Source: Rhizobium sp. WSM4643
Lineage (GTDB): Bacteria > Pseudomonadota > Alphaproteobacteria > Rhizobiales > Rhizobiaceae
NCBI RefSeq assembly: GCF_025152745.1
Contig: NZ_CP104041.1
Location: 1 to 64,000, forward strand
Direction of reading: 5' to 3'
DNA length: 64,000 nucleotides
The position numbers and the translations under genes are program-made. Under the pieces are notes generated by a model. It had not been told where the DNA came from, did not search any database, and was given only the letters and a program-made list of their open reading frames with translations. Every line of letters starts with the position of its first letter. The stretch's first letter is position 1. Shown piece by piece: positions 8,489-17,517 of this stretch.

Positions 8489-9469
8489 TTGACGACTTCT
8501 ACTGCCTTCGAGCAGCCTCCAGGTCTGGCGCGCCGCGTCTTGTGTGTCGGCGCGGCGGTTATGGACACCCTGTTTCGCGTCCGTTCGCTACCCACCGGCC
8601 AGGGCAAAATTCTGCCCTACGACATGCTGAAGATCGCCGAGGGCATGGCGTCGAGCGCCGCCTTTGCGGTCGCCCGGCTGGGCGGCCATGCCAGCCTCTG
8701 GGGTGCCGTCGGCAATGACGCCACCGGCGATCGCATCATTGCCGATCTCAGCGAGAGCGGTATAGATACGAGCGGCATGCTGCGTGTGGAAGGCGCCCGC
8801 TCGGCGATCTCTACCATCCTTGTCGATGATCAGGGCGAGCGCCTCATTGTGCCTTTCTACGATGCGGGCCTGCACGAGACGGTCAAGCCGGTCACAGCAG
8901 AGGACATTTCTTCTTTCGACGCGGTTCTGGTTGACGTCCGGTGGCCGAAGCTCGCACTGCGGACGCTGTTGGGAGCCCGAGAGGCAGGCAAGCCGGCCAT
9001 TCTCGATGGTGATGTCGCAAGCGATGGCGTGATCGAGATGCTGGCGCCGGCAGCCAGCCACATCGTGTTCTCGCAGCCGGCGGCCGAACGGCTTTCTGGA
9101 GCAGCCGAGCTGGTGAAGGTCGTCGGCCTTTTGAAACGAAAGTTCGAGCATGCTTTCATCAGCGTCACCGCTGGCGAATACGGCTGCTTCTGGTTCGATG
9201 ACCTGACCGGCGAAGTCGTCCATCTTGCCGCTCCGAAGGTGAGGGCCGTCGATACGCTCGCAGCCGGCGATATCTTCCATGGCGCTTTTGCGCTGGCTAC
9301 TGCGGAAGGCATGCCAATCGAAAAGACGATGCGCTTTGCATCCATGGCGGCGGCGCTCAAGTGCCAAGTGTTTGGCGGTCGTACCGGGGCACCTAACAGA
9401 GCCGAGGTCGGCGATGCCCTGCGGGATTGGGACGTCGGCGTTAGCCGCAGCGCTTTGCTCCCGTTATGA
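8489..9469 (+). CDS. PfkB-family carbohydrate kinase
   Basis: This 326-residue ribokinase-type kinase uses ATP to phosphorylate a sugar or related alcohol or acid. The N-terminal substrate region (RVLCVGAAVMDTLFRV, about 16-31) and the C-terminal signature VDTLAAGDIFHGAFA (about 252-266), with its catalytic aspartate and anion hole, are present. The TTG start is preferred because the family's first beta strand begins before the first ATG at 8562. It closes the operon that begins at 3764, so the imported compound is probably phosphorylated here and acted on by the DHDPS-family lyase, in an order I cannot fix. The gene converges with the minus-strand importer 26 bases downstream. Confidence 0.86.
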   Translation: MTTSTAFEQPPGLARRVLCVGAAVMDTLFRVRSLPTGQGKILPYDMLKIAEGMASSAAFAVARLGGHASLWGAVGNDATGDRIIADLSESGIDTSGMLRVEGARSAISTILVDDQGERLIVPFYDAGLHETVKPVTAEDISSFDAVLVDVRWPKLALRTLLGAREAGKPAILDGDVASDGVIEMLAPAASHIVFSQPAAERLSGAAELVKVVGLLKRKFEHAFISVTAGEYGCFWFDDLTGEVVHLAAPKVRAVDTLAAGDIFHGAFALATAEGMPIEKTMRFASMAAALKCQVFGGRTGAPNRAEVGDALRDWDVGVSRSALLPL

Positions 9470-9494
9470 AATTCGAAACGCGATCAGCGCCCCA

Positions 9495-10340
9495 TCAGCT
9501 TTTGACTGAGCCGGCGGTCATGCCCGCCAGGAAGTAGCGTTGAGCAACCAGATAAAGGACCAGGAGGGGCAGGGAACCGAGCACGCTCATCGCCATCATC
9601 TCGTTCCATTCGAAGGCGTGCTGGCCCATCAGAAGCTGGATACCGATCGGAACCGTTCTGAGGTTCATCGATTTCGTCAGCGTCAGCGCAAAGAGGAATT
9701 CGTTCCAGGCTAGCAGAAACGTGTAGACCGCCGTGGCGACGATCCCGGGGATGGAGACGGGAACGATGACGCGCCAAAGCGCCGTCCAGCTCGAGCCGCC
9801 GTCGACAAGGACGGCCTCGTCCAGTTCTTTCGGCAGCGTGTTGAGATAGCCTGTCATCAGCAGGACGGCGTAAGGCAGGGTGAAGACCATGTAGGTGAGG
9901 ATCAGCGCCAGATAGGTATCGAAGATCCTGAAGGCGACCACCATTCCGAAATAGGGGATGAGAAGGGTGATCGGCGGAACGGTCTGGGTGCTGATGATGA
10001 AGATGTTCAAGGTGTTCTTGAACCGGAACTGATAGCGGCTGAAGCCGTAGGCGGTCACGATCGCGACGACCAGAGTCAGGCAGGTGACGACGCCGGCGAC
10101 AAAGTAGCTGTTGATGAAGAACCGGACTTTCACCGGATCGTTGAAGATCGTCAGATAGGCGGCCACCGTAAAATCATCCGGCAACAGCCGCGGCGGAAGC
10201 GCGAAGATTTCCGTATTCGATTTCAGTGAGCTGAAAAACATCCACACGATCGGAAAGGTGGAGAAGACAAGACCGATCGCCAGGCCGAGATAGGTCAGGA
10301 TGGTCGGCAATGCCGAACTCTTGAAGGAACGCTTTGCCAT
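9495..10340 (-). CDS. ABC sugar permease, MalG-type (second importer)
   Basis: This 281-residue inner-membrane protein is the MalG-type half of a second sugar importer. The EAA motif (ELDEAVLVDGGSSWTALWRVIVP) lies near 173-195, and the C terminus reads QRYFLAGMTAGSVKS. It is the last gene of a minus-strand operon of binding protein, MalF-type permease and this permease, starting 5 bases after its partner's stop, with AGGTAACC ahead of the ATG. This operon also lacks an ATPase and has no enzyme gene attached. Confidence 0.9.
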   Translation of the reverse strand: MAKRSFKSSALPTILTYLGLAIGLVFSTFPIVWMFFSSLKSNTEIFALPPRLLPDDFTVAAYLTIFNDPVKVRFFINSYFVAGVVTCLTLVVAIVTAYGFSRYQFRFKNTLNIFIISTQTVPPITLLIPYFGMVVAFRIFDTYLALILTYMVFTLPYAVLLMTGYLNTLPKELDEAVLVDGGSSWTALWRVIVPVSIPGIVATAVYTFLLAWNEFLFALTLTKSMNLRTVPIGIQLLMGQHAFEWNEMMAMSVLGSLPLLVLYLVAQRYFLAGMTAGSVKS

Positions 10341-10345
10341 GGCGG

Positions 10346-11284
10346 TTACCTGCGCTGCTGGTGTTTGATATAGAAATAGGTAACGCTCATCGAGATAATC
10401 AGGATGATCATCGCACTCGCCGAAGCCAGTGAGAATTCGTACTGGGAGAAGGCGAGCTTATAGGTGAAGGTGGAAAGCACTTCCGTCGAATAGATCGGGC
10501 CGCCGCCCGTCGTCATCCACACCAGCGGAAAAACCTGCATCGTCCAGATGAAATCGAGGAGCGCGATGCTGATGATGATCGGCATCAGCTGCGGAATGGT
10601 GATGTACCAGAACTTTTGCACTTCGTTCGCGCCGTCGATACCGGCTGCCTCGTAAAGCTCCTTCGAAATGCCCTGGAGGCCGGCGAGCAGGCTGACCATG
10701 TAGAGCGGATAGCCTGCCCAGATGTTTGCGAAGGTCAAAGCGTGAATGGCGGTGCGTGTCGACGAAAACCACTCGACCTTGAAGTTGATGATATGGAGCG
10801 CCATCAGCACGCTGTTGATGACGCCGTTCGGGTCGAGCAGCAGGCGCCAGATGATGGCGATGATGACGGCGGTGAACAGCCAGGGCAGGATGAAGAGTAC
10901 ACGCAGGATGCTGCGAATAAGCGGATCGACGCGGTTGGTGTTCAACAGCAGCGCGAATGCCAGGCCGATGATGAAGTGGAAGACGACGCTCATGATCGTG
11001 AAGTAAAGCGTCTGTACCACCGACTGCCAGAAGACCGGATTTTCGAAGATGGTCATATAATTCTGGACGCCCGCGAAGGCAGCGTCCTTTTTCATGATGG
11101 CGCCATCCATCAGCGAATATCTGAAGACCATCACCATGGGGAACAGCATCAGCAGCACAAGCAGCAGGCTCGCCGGCGAAACGTAGAAATACGGCACCAG
11201 CTTCCTCAAGGTGCTGTAACGAAGCCATCCTTTTCTCCGCGCTTTGGATTGCGCAACGACCAGAGCCGTAGCCGAATGGTTCAT
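10346..11284 (-). CDS. ABC sugar permease, MalF-type (second importer)
   Basis: This is a 312-residue permease. The start is placed at 11284 (MNHSATALVV): the open frame extends 59 codons further upstream, but that extension runs into the binding-protein gene and has no membrane or family character. Six helices are predicted, the first at about 30-50 after a basic cytosolic tail (SKARRKGWLRYSTLRK). The EAA motif (ELYEAAGIDGANEVQKFWYITIP) lies near 208-230. The ribosome site is weak, fitting lower expression than the binding protein upstream. Confidence 0.88.
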   Translation of the reverse strand: MNHSATALVVAQSKARRKGWLRYSTLRKLVPYFYVSPASLLLVLLMLFPMVMVFRYSLMDGAIMKKDAAFAGVQNYMTIFENPVFWQSVVQTLYFTIMSVVFHFIIGLAFALLLNTNRVDPLIRSILRVLFILPWLFTAVIIAIIWRLLLDPNGVINSVLMALHIINFKVEWFSSTRTAIHALTFANIWAGYPLYMVSLLAGLQGISKELYEAAGIDGANEVQKFWYITIPQLMPIIISIALLDFIWTMQVFPLVWMTTGGGPIYSTEVLSTFTYKLAFSQYEFSLASASAMIILIISMSVTYFYIKHQQRR

Positions 11285-11323
11285 GAGCTGTGACTTTCTA
11301 TTCTGCCGAAATTTGACGACTTG

Positions 11324-11353
11324 CACCGGCAGCGCCTGTTTGCGCTGCCGGTG
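11324..11353 (-). terminator. Perfect 12-bp hairpin between binding-protein and permease genes
   Basis: CACCGGCAGCGC (11324-11335) pairs perfectly with GCGCTGCCGGTG (11342-11353) around a 6-base loop. It lies 20 bases after the binding-protein stop on the transcribed strand and has no T run, so it more likely protects the upstream mRNA and causes partial termination than ends all transcription. This keeps the binding protein in excess over the permeases. Confidence 0.7.
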
Positions 11354-11372
11354 ATCCGTGAAAGCGACGTGC

Positions 11373-12620
11373 TTAGAACTTCGCCAGCCAAGCCTTCTCG
11401 GTGTTGGCAGCTGCCTCCTTGGCTGACTGCCCGCCGTCGAACATCTTCTGAACTTCGACATTCATGTCGCGCATCAGCTCTTCGGCAACCGGAAGGCCGA
11501 CGAATTCGTTCGCCGGATAACCGCTCTGGAAGATTTTGAAGGCTTCCGCGAAGATCGGGTCCGAGGCCACGAAGTCCGGCTTGGCATGGACGTTGCCGGG
11601 GAAGGCGTTGGCAATCGAGACCAGACGGCCGTTGACGTCAGGGCTCATCAGGTATTCGACGAGCTTCCAGGCCTCTTCCTTGTGCTGGCTGCCCTCGCTG
11701 ATGCCGATGCCCCAGGACGCATAGGGCATGCCGCGCTTGCCTGTGTAGCCGTCAGTGGCCGGCAAGGCGGAGATGCCGAAATTGAGCTTCGGATTGCGCT
11801 CGCGGATGAGGTTCACATGGGCGAGGGAATCCACCATCATGCCGACGCGGCCGTTGACGAATTCCTCGACCTTGTCCTGTTCCTTCTTGGCGAAGATGCC
11901 GGGAGAAATAACGCCTTCCTTGTTGAGGGAGGCGATATAGTCGAGCGTGCCGACGACGGCGGCATTTTCGAGGTCAGGCTTGCCGTCCTTCATCATCGAG
12001 GCGCCGGAGGCCCAGACCCAGGACATCACGTCGTTCTGGATTCCACTCGGAGACTGCAGCGACAGCGGCAGAACCCAGCCGTACTGGTTCTTCGAGGCGT
12101 CGGTCATCTTCTTCGCGGCTTCGGCGAATTCCGTGCGCGTGGTCGGCAGCTTGTCGACGCCGGCTGCCTTGGAGATATCCAGATTGACGAAGACCGGGTA
12201 GACGAAGGATGCCAGCGGGAACATCACGCTCTTGCCATCGACCTTGACGATATCGGTGATCTGGCTCTTGTCGTATTTCGCCTTCTCCATCAGTTCGTCC
12301 ATCGAGGCGATCGCGCCCTGCTTGGAGAGCCCGTTTACCCAGGCACCATCCAGCCCTACCACGTCGCTCAGCGTTCCGGAGGCTGCGCCGACGACGATCT
12401 GGTCACGCGTCGTGGCATAGGGACCGCTAACCAGCGTCACCTTAATGCCGGGATTTTTGGCCTCGAAATCGTTCATAATGCCGCGCAGGGCGCCGGACGG
12501 CATTTCGGGTTCCCACCATTGAATGAACTCGATGGTGGTGTCGGCAAACGCGGATGTGGCGCAGAGCGCCCATACCGCTACGGCCGCCCGCATGGTCACG
12601 CCGAATTTTCTGATATTCAT
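11373..12620 (-). CDS. Family 1 ABC sugar-binding protein (second importer)
   Basis: This 415-residue extracellular solute-binding protein is the first gene of the minus-strand importer operon. It has a Sec signal peptide: a basic start (MNIRKFG), a hydrophobic core and a cleavage site after SAFA near residue 26. Mature motifs include IEFIQWWEPEMPSG (about 30-43) and WVWASGASMMKDG near 206-218, typical of family 1 sugar binders. GGGAGG precedes the ATG at a good distance. It is divergent from the LacI-type regulator across a 569-base gap. The ligand is unknown. Confidence 0.9.
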   Translation of the reverse strand: MNIRKFGVTMRAAVAVWALCATSAFADTTIEFIQWWEPEMPSGALRGIMNDFEAKNPGIKVTLVSGPYATTRDQIVVGAASGTLSDVVGLDGAWVNGLSKQGAIASMDELMEKAKYDKSQITDIVKVDGKSVMFPLASFVYPVFVNLDISKAAGVDKLPTTRTEFAEAAKKMTDASKNQYGWVLPLSLQSPSGIQNDVMSWVWASGASMMKDGKPDLENAAVVGTLDYIASLNKEGVISPGIFAKKEQDKVEEFVNGRVGMMVDSLAHVNLIRERNPKLNFGISALPATDGYTGKRGMPYASWGIGISEGSQHKEEAWKLVEYLMSPDVNGRLVSIANAFPGNVHAKPDFVASDPIFAEAFKIFQSGYPANEFVGLPVAEELMRDMNVEVQKMFDGGQSAKEAAANTEKAWLAKF

Positions 12621-13189
12621 CTGTGCCTCCCAAAGATCAGTTATTCGATCCTCCTCAAGATCGTAGGCAAAGTAGGTTCCCTGGAGCCCCTTGCTGTCAA
12701 TGAAGAACTGCGATCGGGAAAAGATGGGAGGCCGGGATGCACGGTGCGTGTTGAGTTAAATCATTGATGGAAAACAATAAAATTGATTGACATCGGCAGT
12801 AATTTTCTACAGCATTTGTGTTGCTTGTGATGCATTTTTTCTTTACTTTCGTAAACAAATGAAAGTTTACCCAACAGAATGAAAAGCGTGGAACCTGGCG
12901 TCTTCACTGCAAATTTGGGAATTTGGGGTGCTGAAACAAGCACCTTTTGCAACCACGCGGCGCAGACGGTGCAATTCGCAGTGAAGGGAATATTTCGATT
13001 TTCGAAAGGGAGGGCGGAGCCTGCACCAAAAACGACGGATCACGCCGGCTTACGCGGTGATTTTCGACGCTTCAGGATCCGAAGATCACCTGTACAAATT
13101 GCCGAATGCGTGATTTGGCGCGCCAGAGGATCGGCCGTTGCGTGAATCATTGCCGATCGGTTGTCGTCGTCGCGCCAGTAAGGAATTGA
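12621..13189. promoter_or_regulatory. Divergent control region between second importer and LacI regulator
   Basis: This 569-base gap has no convincing gene. The part from 12755 to 12870 is strongly AT-rich and carries overlapping inverted repeats: TTTAC/GTAAA (12842-12846 and 12851-12855) and GTAAAC/GTTTAC (12851-12856 and 12865-12870). These are good operator candidates for the divergent LacI protein. A TTGACA box lies at 12787-12792. Further on, GGTGCT-GAAACA-AGCACC followed by TTTT (12927-12948) looks like a plus-strand intrinsic terminator, hinting at a short leader RNA or attenuator before the lacI-type gene. Confidence 0.5.
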
Positions 13190-14224
13190 ATGGCCAAGAA
13201 AAACTATAAATCGATGGACGACTTCGCGACCGCCGCCGGCGTCTCGCGTCCGACCTTGTCGAAATATTTCGATGACCCCTCGCAGATCAAGGAGGTGACC
13301 CGCAAGCGGATCGAGGCGGCTCTGAAGAAGTCGCATTTCGAGCCGAACCTTTTCGCGCGGCATCTCAATCGCAAGCGGACCAGGAATATCGGCATTCTGG
13401 TCCCGACCATGTCGGATCCCTTTTATGTGCAGGTGGTGTCGCTGATTGAGCTGGAGTTGCGTGAAAGAGGATTCTGGCCCGTCCAAATCTCTTCGCACAC
13501 GAGGCCGGAGCTGGAGGCGGAGGCCGTTCGGACTCTGCTCTCGCTGAAGGTCGCGGGTGCGATCGTGGCGCCGCTCGGAGCCGGTTCGCGCCGTTCCGCG
13601 CTGGAAAGGCTGAGGGATGCCATACCCGTCGTCTGCTTCGACAATCCTGCCGACGCCGACCTTCCCTATGTCGGCAACGATAACGCTCAAAGCATGGCAG
13701 CCATTGTGCAATATCTCTGCCGGTCCGGTGAGCCGCCGATCTTCCTGGAAATTCCGCATATGACCGAAAATGCCGGCGAGCGGCAGGAGAGCTACCGCGC
13801 GACCATGGCGAGGGAAGGGCATACTGCGCTGGTCATCGATTGCGACGCGCCACCTTCCTGGGAATTCGAGCGTCTCGGATACGAGCAGATGCAGAGAATT
13901 CTTGGCACTGGCGGTCTTCCGGGCAAAACGCTCCTATGTGCCAACGACCGCTTCGCTTTCGGCGCGATGGCAGCCGCCTTTGCGTCGGGACTGAAAATCG
14001 GCCGTAGCGACACGTGCGACGTGCGCATCGCCGGACACGACGATCACCCGCTTAGCCGATATACCTGTCCGTCACTGACGACCATGGCCCAGAACGCACC
14101 CGAGATCGCCGCGAAATCCGTGGAGCTTTTGCTGGCGCATATCGAAAGCGAGGATGATGGAACGACCCCTGTGACGAACAGGGTGATCCTCGAAGCGACG
14201 CTTGTTATGCGCGACTCGGCTTGA
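13190..14224 (+). CDS. LacI-family transcription regulator
   Basis: This is a 344-residue sugar-responsive repressor. The N-terminal HTH (about 8-27, DDFATAAGVSRPTLSKYFDD) is followed by the hinge and a periplasmic-binding-protein-like sensor domain from about 65 (RTRNIGILVPTMSDPFYVQV) to the end. GHDDHPLSRYTCPSLTT near 283-299 matches the conserved LacI C-terminal core. Its place opposite the second importer suggests it controls that operon and itself through the AT-rich inverted repeats near 12842-12870. It converges on the esterase gene, and the two stop codons share one hairpin. Confidence 0.92.
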   Translation: MAKKNYKSMDDFATAAGVSRPTLSKYFDDPSQIKEVTRKRIEAALKKSHFEPNLFARHLNRKRTRNIGILVPTMSDPFYVQVVSLIELELRERGFWPVQISSHTRPELEAEAVRTLLSLKVAGAIVAPLGAGSRRSALERLRDAIPVVCFDNPADADLPYVGNDNAQSMAAIVQYLCRSGEPPIFLEIPHMTENAGERQESYRATMAREGHTALVIDCDAPPSWEFERLGYEQMQRILGTGGLPGKTLLCANDRFAFGAMAAAFASGLKIGRSDTCDVRIAGHDDHPLSRYTCPSLTTMAQNAPEIAAKSVELLLAHIESEDDGTTPVTNRVILEATLVMRDSA

Positions 14225-14247
14225 GACCGGGCGGGTTCCCGTCTCAA
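14221..14247. terminator. Bidirectional hairpin shared by two convergent stop codons
   Basis: TTGAGACCGGG (14221-14231) pairs with CCCGTCTCAA (14238-14247) with one bulged C. The lacI-type stop codon lies in the left arm and the esterase stop codon in the right arm. No T run follows on either side, so termination strength is uncertain. Confidence 0.45.
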
Positions 14248-15179
14248 CGGGCAAGCGCAGGGTCCATGGCGCGCCATGCCATTGCGATGGCTTCAAGGGC
14301 CTCTTGCGCCTCCGGAATGGCCCCCCGCTTCGATACGAAGCCATGGATCTGTCCGCGCCAGGTCCGGGTCGTTGCCTTCGCCTCAGTGCCGAGCCGCTCG
14401 GCATAAGCGGCCCCTTCGTCGAACAGCACGTCGTATCCGGCAAGGATCACCAGTGCCGGCGCCACGCCCGTCAGCGACGCCACGCTCAGCGGCGAGGCGC
14501 GCCAATCCGACCGGCTTTCGGCGTCCGGCAGGTAGTGGTCTCGGAACCATTTCATCGCTGCGGCCGTCAAGCCGAAACCCTCTTCGTAACGTGAGTAGCT
14601 GTCGCTTGTCTGCAACTGGTCGGTCACTGGATAGATCAACACCTGTCCGATGATATCAGGCACCTGTCCGTCCCGCGCCAGCAGGGCGACGACGGCGGCC
14701 AAATTGCCGCCGGCGCTATCGCCGGCAACGATAATCCGCAAGGGATCGATGCCGAGCTCATCCGCATGCTCCGTCATCCAGACGAGTGCGGCGGCGCAGT
14801 CGTCGATCGCTGCCGGAAAGGGATGTTCGGGGGCGAGGCGATAGTCGGGCGAAACCACCACGGCACCCGCCATATTGGCAAGCGTCCGGCCGATATCCTC
14901 ATGAGTTTCGGGCGCGCCGATGACAAAGCCGCCGCCATGGAGATAAAGCAAGGCCGGTGCGCCCTGGCGCGGCGCAGCGCGGCCGCGCCATATCTTCAAC
15001 CTGACGGCGCCTACATGCCTTTCCAGGATCTCGGCCACGTCTTCGAGCGGCCGCTGGATGTCTGCGAAACTATCGAGATACTGCTGCCGCGCCAGCGCCG
15101 GGGTGCAGCTTTCGACCGGCGTTTGCGGGTCGCCAGGCCACGCTAGGGCGCGTTTGGCGGATTCGTCCAGTTCTGTCAT
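14244..15179 (-). CDS. Alpha/beta hydrolase, hormone-sensitive-lipase (HSL) family esterase
   Basis: This 311-residue cytosolic esterase shows the HSL-family oxyanion-hole motif HGGGFVIG (about 79-86), the nucleophile serine in GDSAGGN (about 153-159), the acid residue in GYDVLFDEG (about 248-256) and the histidine in IHGFVSK (about 278-284). It hydrolyses small acyl or lactone esters. Its ATG overlaps the stop of the upstream Gfo/Idh gene (4 bases), so the two are translated together. It may deacylate the sugar substrate or open a lactone made by the dehydrogenase; this is inferred from the pairing. Confidence 0.85.
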   Translation of the reverse strand: MTELDESAKRALAWPGDPQTPVESCTPALARQQYLDSFADIQRPLEDVAEILERHVGAVRLKIWRGRAAPRQGAPALLYLHGGGFVIGAPETHEDIGRTLANMAGAVVVSPDYRLAPEHPFPAAIDDCAAALVWMTEHADELGIDPLRIIVAGDSAGGNLAAVVALLARDGQVPDIIGQVLIYPVTDQLQTSDSYSRYEEGFGLTAAAMKWFRDHYLPDAESRSDWRASPLSVASLTGVAPALVILAGYDVLFDEGAAYAERLGTEAKATTRTWRGQIHGFVSKRGAIPEAQEALEAIAMAWRAMDPALAR

Positions 15180-16324
15180 GCCAGCAAACTCCTCGCTTCG
15201 TCTTCCCGCAATTCTTTCGGCTGCGCGACGATACCCGAAATGGTCTGCGCCGTACCGGTTTCACCTGCACGCAGGATCGCTTCCATGACTTCGAGCACGT
15301 GCAGTGCCAGATCACCCGAAGCGCGGGGCCTACGGCCTTCGATGATTGCGCGCGCGAGATCGGCAAGACCCAGCATGCGGTAGTTGGCCCGATCAGGCGC
15401 TGCGATCGGCCAATTGACGGCACCGAACAGTTCGCCGGATGTATCCGTTTCCTGCCAGGGCGCGCCGCGGCTGGAGAGCGCGACGGAGCCGCCGAAATTG
15501 TCGGGGTCGGGCAGGCGCAGCGAGCCTTCGGTTCCGTGGAGCTCGATGGGGTGATTGGAGTGGCGGAAGACGTCCCAGGAGGTGCCGAAGGTGACCGTGG
15601 CGCCGCAATCGAATTCCAGCAGCGACAGCACACTGGTCGGCGTGCCGACCTTGAACGTGGTGCCCTGCTTCGGTCCCTCCGCCGTGATGAGCCGCTCTTC
15701 CTGCCCGCTTGTGGCGACGGCCTGCACACGGCGGATCGGCCCCATCAGATTGACCATCATCGTCAGATAATAAGGCCCCATATCCATCAGCGGGCCTGCG
15801 CCGGCCTGGTAATAAAAGCTGGGATCCGGATGCCAGTGCTCCATGCCGCGCCCCATCATGAAGGCTGTTCCAGTCACCGGCTTGCCGATGGCGCCGGCTT
15901 CCATCTGCCGCCGGGCATGGCGTCCGGCCGCCCCGAGGAACGTGTCTGGCGCCGAGCCGAGCATGAGGCCCGTTACGGCGGCGGCATCCACCAAGCTACG
16001 TCCTTCGGCGGCCGTGACACAGAGCGGCTTCTCCGTGAAGACATGCTTGCCTGCCGACAGCGCCCGTATCGAAACGTCAAAATGCGCAGCCGGGATCGTC
16101 AGGTTGAGGATGAGGTCGATGTTCCTATCGTCAATGAGGCTATCGACGTCAGCCGCCCGCAGATCGAACTCCGCCGCGCGGCGCTTGGCGGCGTCTGTGT
16201 TGAGATCTGCACAGGCGGTGATTTCGACGCCGGAAAACAGCGGCGCGTTGCGCATATAGGCGAGTGAAATGTTGCCGCATCCCACCACGCCGATCCTGAG
16301 TTTCATACCATTGGTCTGTGCCAT
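15176..16324 (-). CDS. Gfo/Idh/MocA-family sugar oxidoreductase
   Basis: This 382-residue NAD(P)-dependent dehydrogenase has a Rossmann N terminus with GVVGCGNIS (about 12-20), the catalytic-site TEKPLC motif (about 96-101) and the C-terminal alpha/beta substrate domain. This family oxidises hydroxyls of sugars, inositols and glycosides, often at C3. It heads a two-gene minus-strand unit with the esterase. Upstream, an AT-rich divergent control region separates it from a TIM-barrel isomerase on the plus strand. The regulator is not obvious, but a 9-bp imperfect inverted repeat sits in that region. Confidence 0.88.
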   Translation of the reverse strand: MAQTNGMKLRIGVVGCGNISLAYMRNAPLFSGVEITACADLNTDAAKRRAAEFDLRAADVDSLIDDRNIDLILNLTIPAAHFDVSIRALSAGKHVFTEKPLCVTAAEGRSLVDAAAVTGLMLGSAPDTFLGAAGRHARRQMEAGAIGKPVTGTAFMMGRGMEHWHPDPSFYYQAGAGPLMDMGPYYLTMMVNLMGPIRRVQAVATSGQEERLITAEGPKQGTTFKVGTPTSVLSLLEFDCGATVTFGTSWDVFRHSNHPIELHGTEGSLRLPDPDNFGGSVALSSRGAPWQETDTSGELFGAVNWPIAAPDRANYRMLGLADLARAIIEGRRPRASGDLALHVLEVMEAILRAGETGTAQTISGIVAQPKELREDEARSLLA

Positions 16325-16406
16325 CTAAGAACCTGATTTTGCCGTTGCGGGTGCGAAGGGGTTGAGGGGCGCGTTCAATTTTAATCGCAAGGAATAAAAT
16401 ATATTG

Positions 16407-16432
16407 ACGTACGGTAACATTTGACCATACGT
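16407..16432. promoter_or_regulatory. Inverted-repeat operator between Gfo/Idh and isomerase genes
   Basis: ACGTACGGT (16407-16415) and ACCATACGT (16424-16432) are inverted copies matching at 8 of 9 positions with an 8-base spacer. They sit in the AT-rich part of the divergent promoter region, just after TATATTGAC. This is the size of a LacI- or GntR-type operator. The binding protein is not known. Confidence 0.5.
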
Positions 16433-16607
16433 AATGGCAAGACGCTGGCGTCGCAATCCCCGCTGAAGAGCCCGCCGTTCCGGTCTTCGGCCGCCTCTCC
16501 AGGCGGAGGAGGTTTGGCAAGGCCGGCGAAGCCTCCGAGGATTGCACGCGCGGGGAAGTCGCCGGCTTCGGTATAGGCTGCATCAATGGACAGGTCAGGA
16601 TTAAGAA

Positions 16608-17426
16608 ATGAAAAATGCTGAGCTGCAGATCGGCTGCCAGACATTCACCTGGGAGATGCTGGGTACCGGTTGGGGCGGCGGTCCGGACGATCTGGTGCGC
16701 GCCATTGCCGACGGCGGATATGCCGGTATCGAAATCACCGACACGATGATCGGTCACTACGCGCTCAAGCCTGCCGACTTTGCCCGCACCCTGACGGACG
16801 CCGGTTTGGCGCTGGTTTCCTTTGCTTTCGGCTCCGCCAGCGGCTTCACGGTGGCGGAAAAGATTGTCTCCGATCTCGACACGGCGCGGCGATGGGTCGA
16901 TTTCGCGGCGAATTTTCCCGGCGCGATGATATCGATGGGATCGGCGACGGTCGTCTCGGACGGTCCGCGCGATGAGAAATTCGCCATTGCGGCCGAGTGC
17001 TACAATCGGGCGACCGAGATCGGACAGTCGGCCGGCGTTGCCGTTGCTGTTCATCCTTCCTCGCACCACAACACGCTGCTCTTTACCCGGAACGAGTATG
17101 ATCGCCTGTTTGCTCTCTTGGACCCGCGGGTGGGTTGGGTGCCGGATACCGGCCATATCCTGCGAGGCGGCCAGCAGATCGGCGATACGCTGGCGGCCCA
17201 CCGGGACCGGATCCGCTACGTGCATCTGAAGGATGTCGACGCCGACGGGACCTGGGCGATGCTCGGCGAAGGCGTCTGCGACGTGCCTACCGTGATTTCG
17301 GCCGTTCGGGATGCGCCGAACTTTATCGGCTGGATCGTGGTGGAAGAAGAATCGGACCATGCCGGATCCGATCCTGCCGCCGCCGTTCGCGCGAACCGCG
17401 AGACGCTTCGACATCTGGGGTTTTAG
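16608..17426 (+). CDS. Sugar phosphate isomerase/epimerase-like TIM-barrel protein
   Basis: This 272-residue xylose-isomerase-like TIM barrel belongs to the AP-endonuclease-2 superfamily. Metal-binding positions are suggested by the glutamate in GYAGIEITD (about 39-47), HPSSHHN (about 148-154), the DTGH segment (about 178-181) and HLKDVDADG (about 206-214). Members isomerise or epimerise sugars or act on 3-keto sugars made by Gfo/Idh enzymes, which suits its divergent neighbour. The chosen ATG follows GAAATG context without a strong ribosome site. It converges with the DeoR-type gene 91 bases away; a small GGGCC-TTC-GGCCC hairpin (17454-17466) lies between. Confidence 0.8.
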   Translation: MKNAELQIGCQTFTWEMLGTGWGGGPDDLVRAIADGGYAGIEITDTMIGHYALKPADFARTLTDAGLALVSFAFGSASGFTVAEKIVSDLDTARRWVDFAANFPGAMISMGSATVVSDGPRDEKFAIAAECYNRATEIGQSAGVAVAVHPSSHHNTLLFTRNEYDRLFALLDPRVGWVPDTGHILRGGQQIGDTLAAHRDRIRYVHLKDVDADGTWAMLGEGVCDVPTVISAVRDAPNFIGWIVVEEESDHAGSDPAAAVRANRETLRHLGF

Positions 17427-17517
17427 CCCATCTCGATTTCCCGGGATCGGCCGGGGCCTTCGGCCCGCGCCAAAGCCTCGTTCGGCTCTCGTCTGAAATG
17501 GACAGATGGACTGCAGG

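Noticed and set aside
11586..12767. 393-codon plus-strand open frame opposite the second sugar-binding protein
   Set aside because: Shadow frame; the minus-strand gene has a signal peptide, ribosome site and family motifs.
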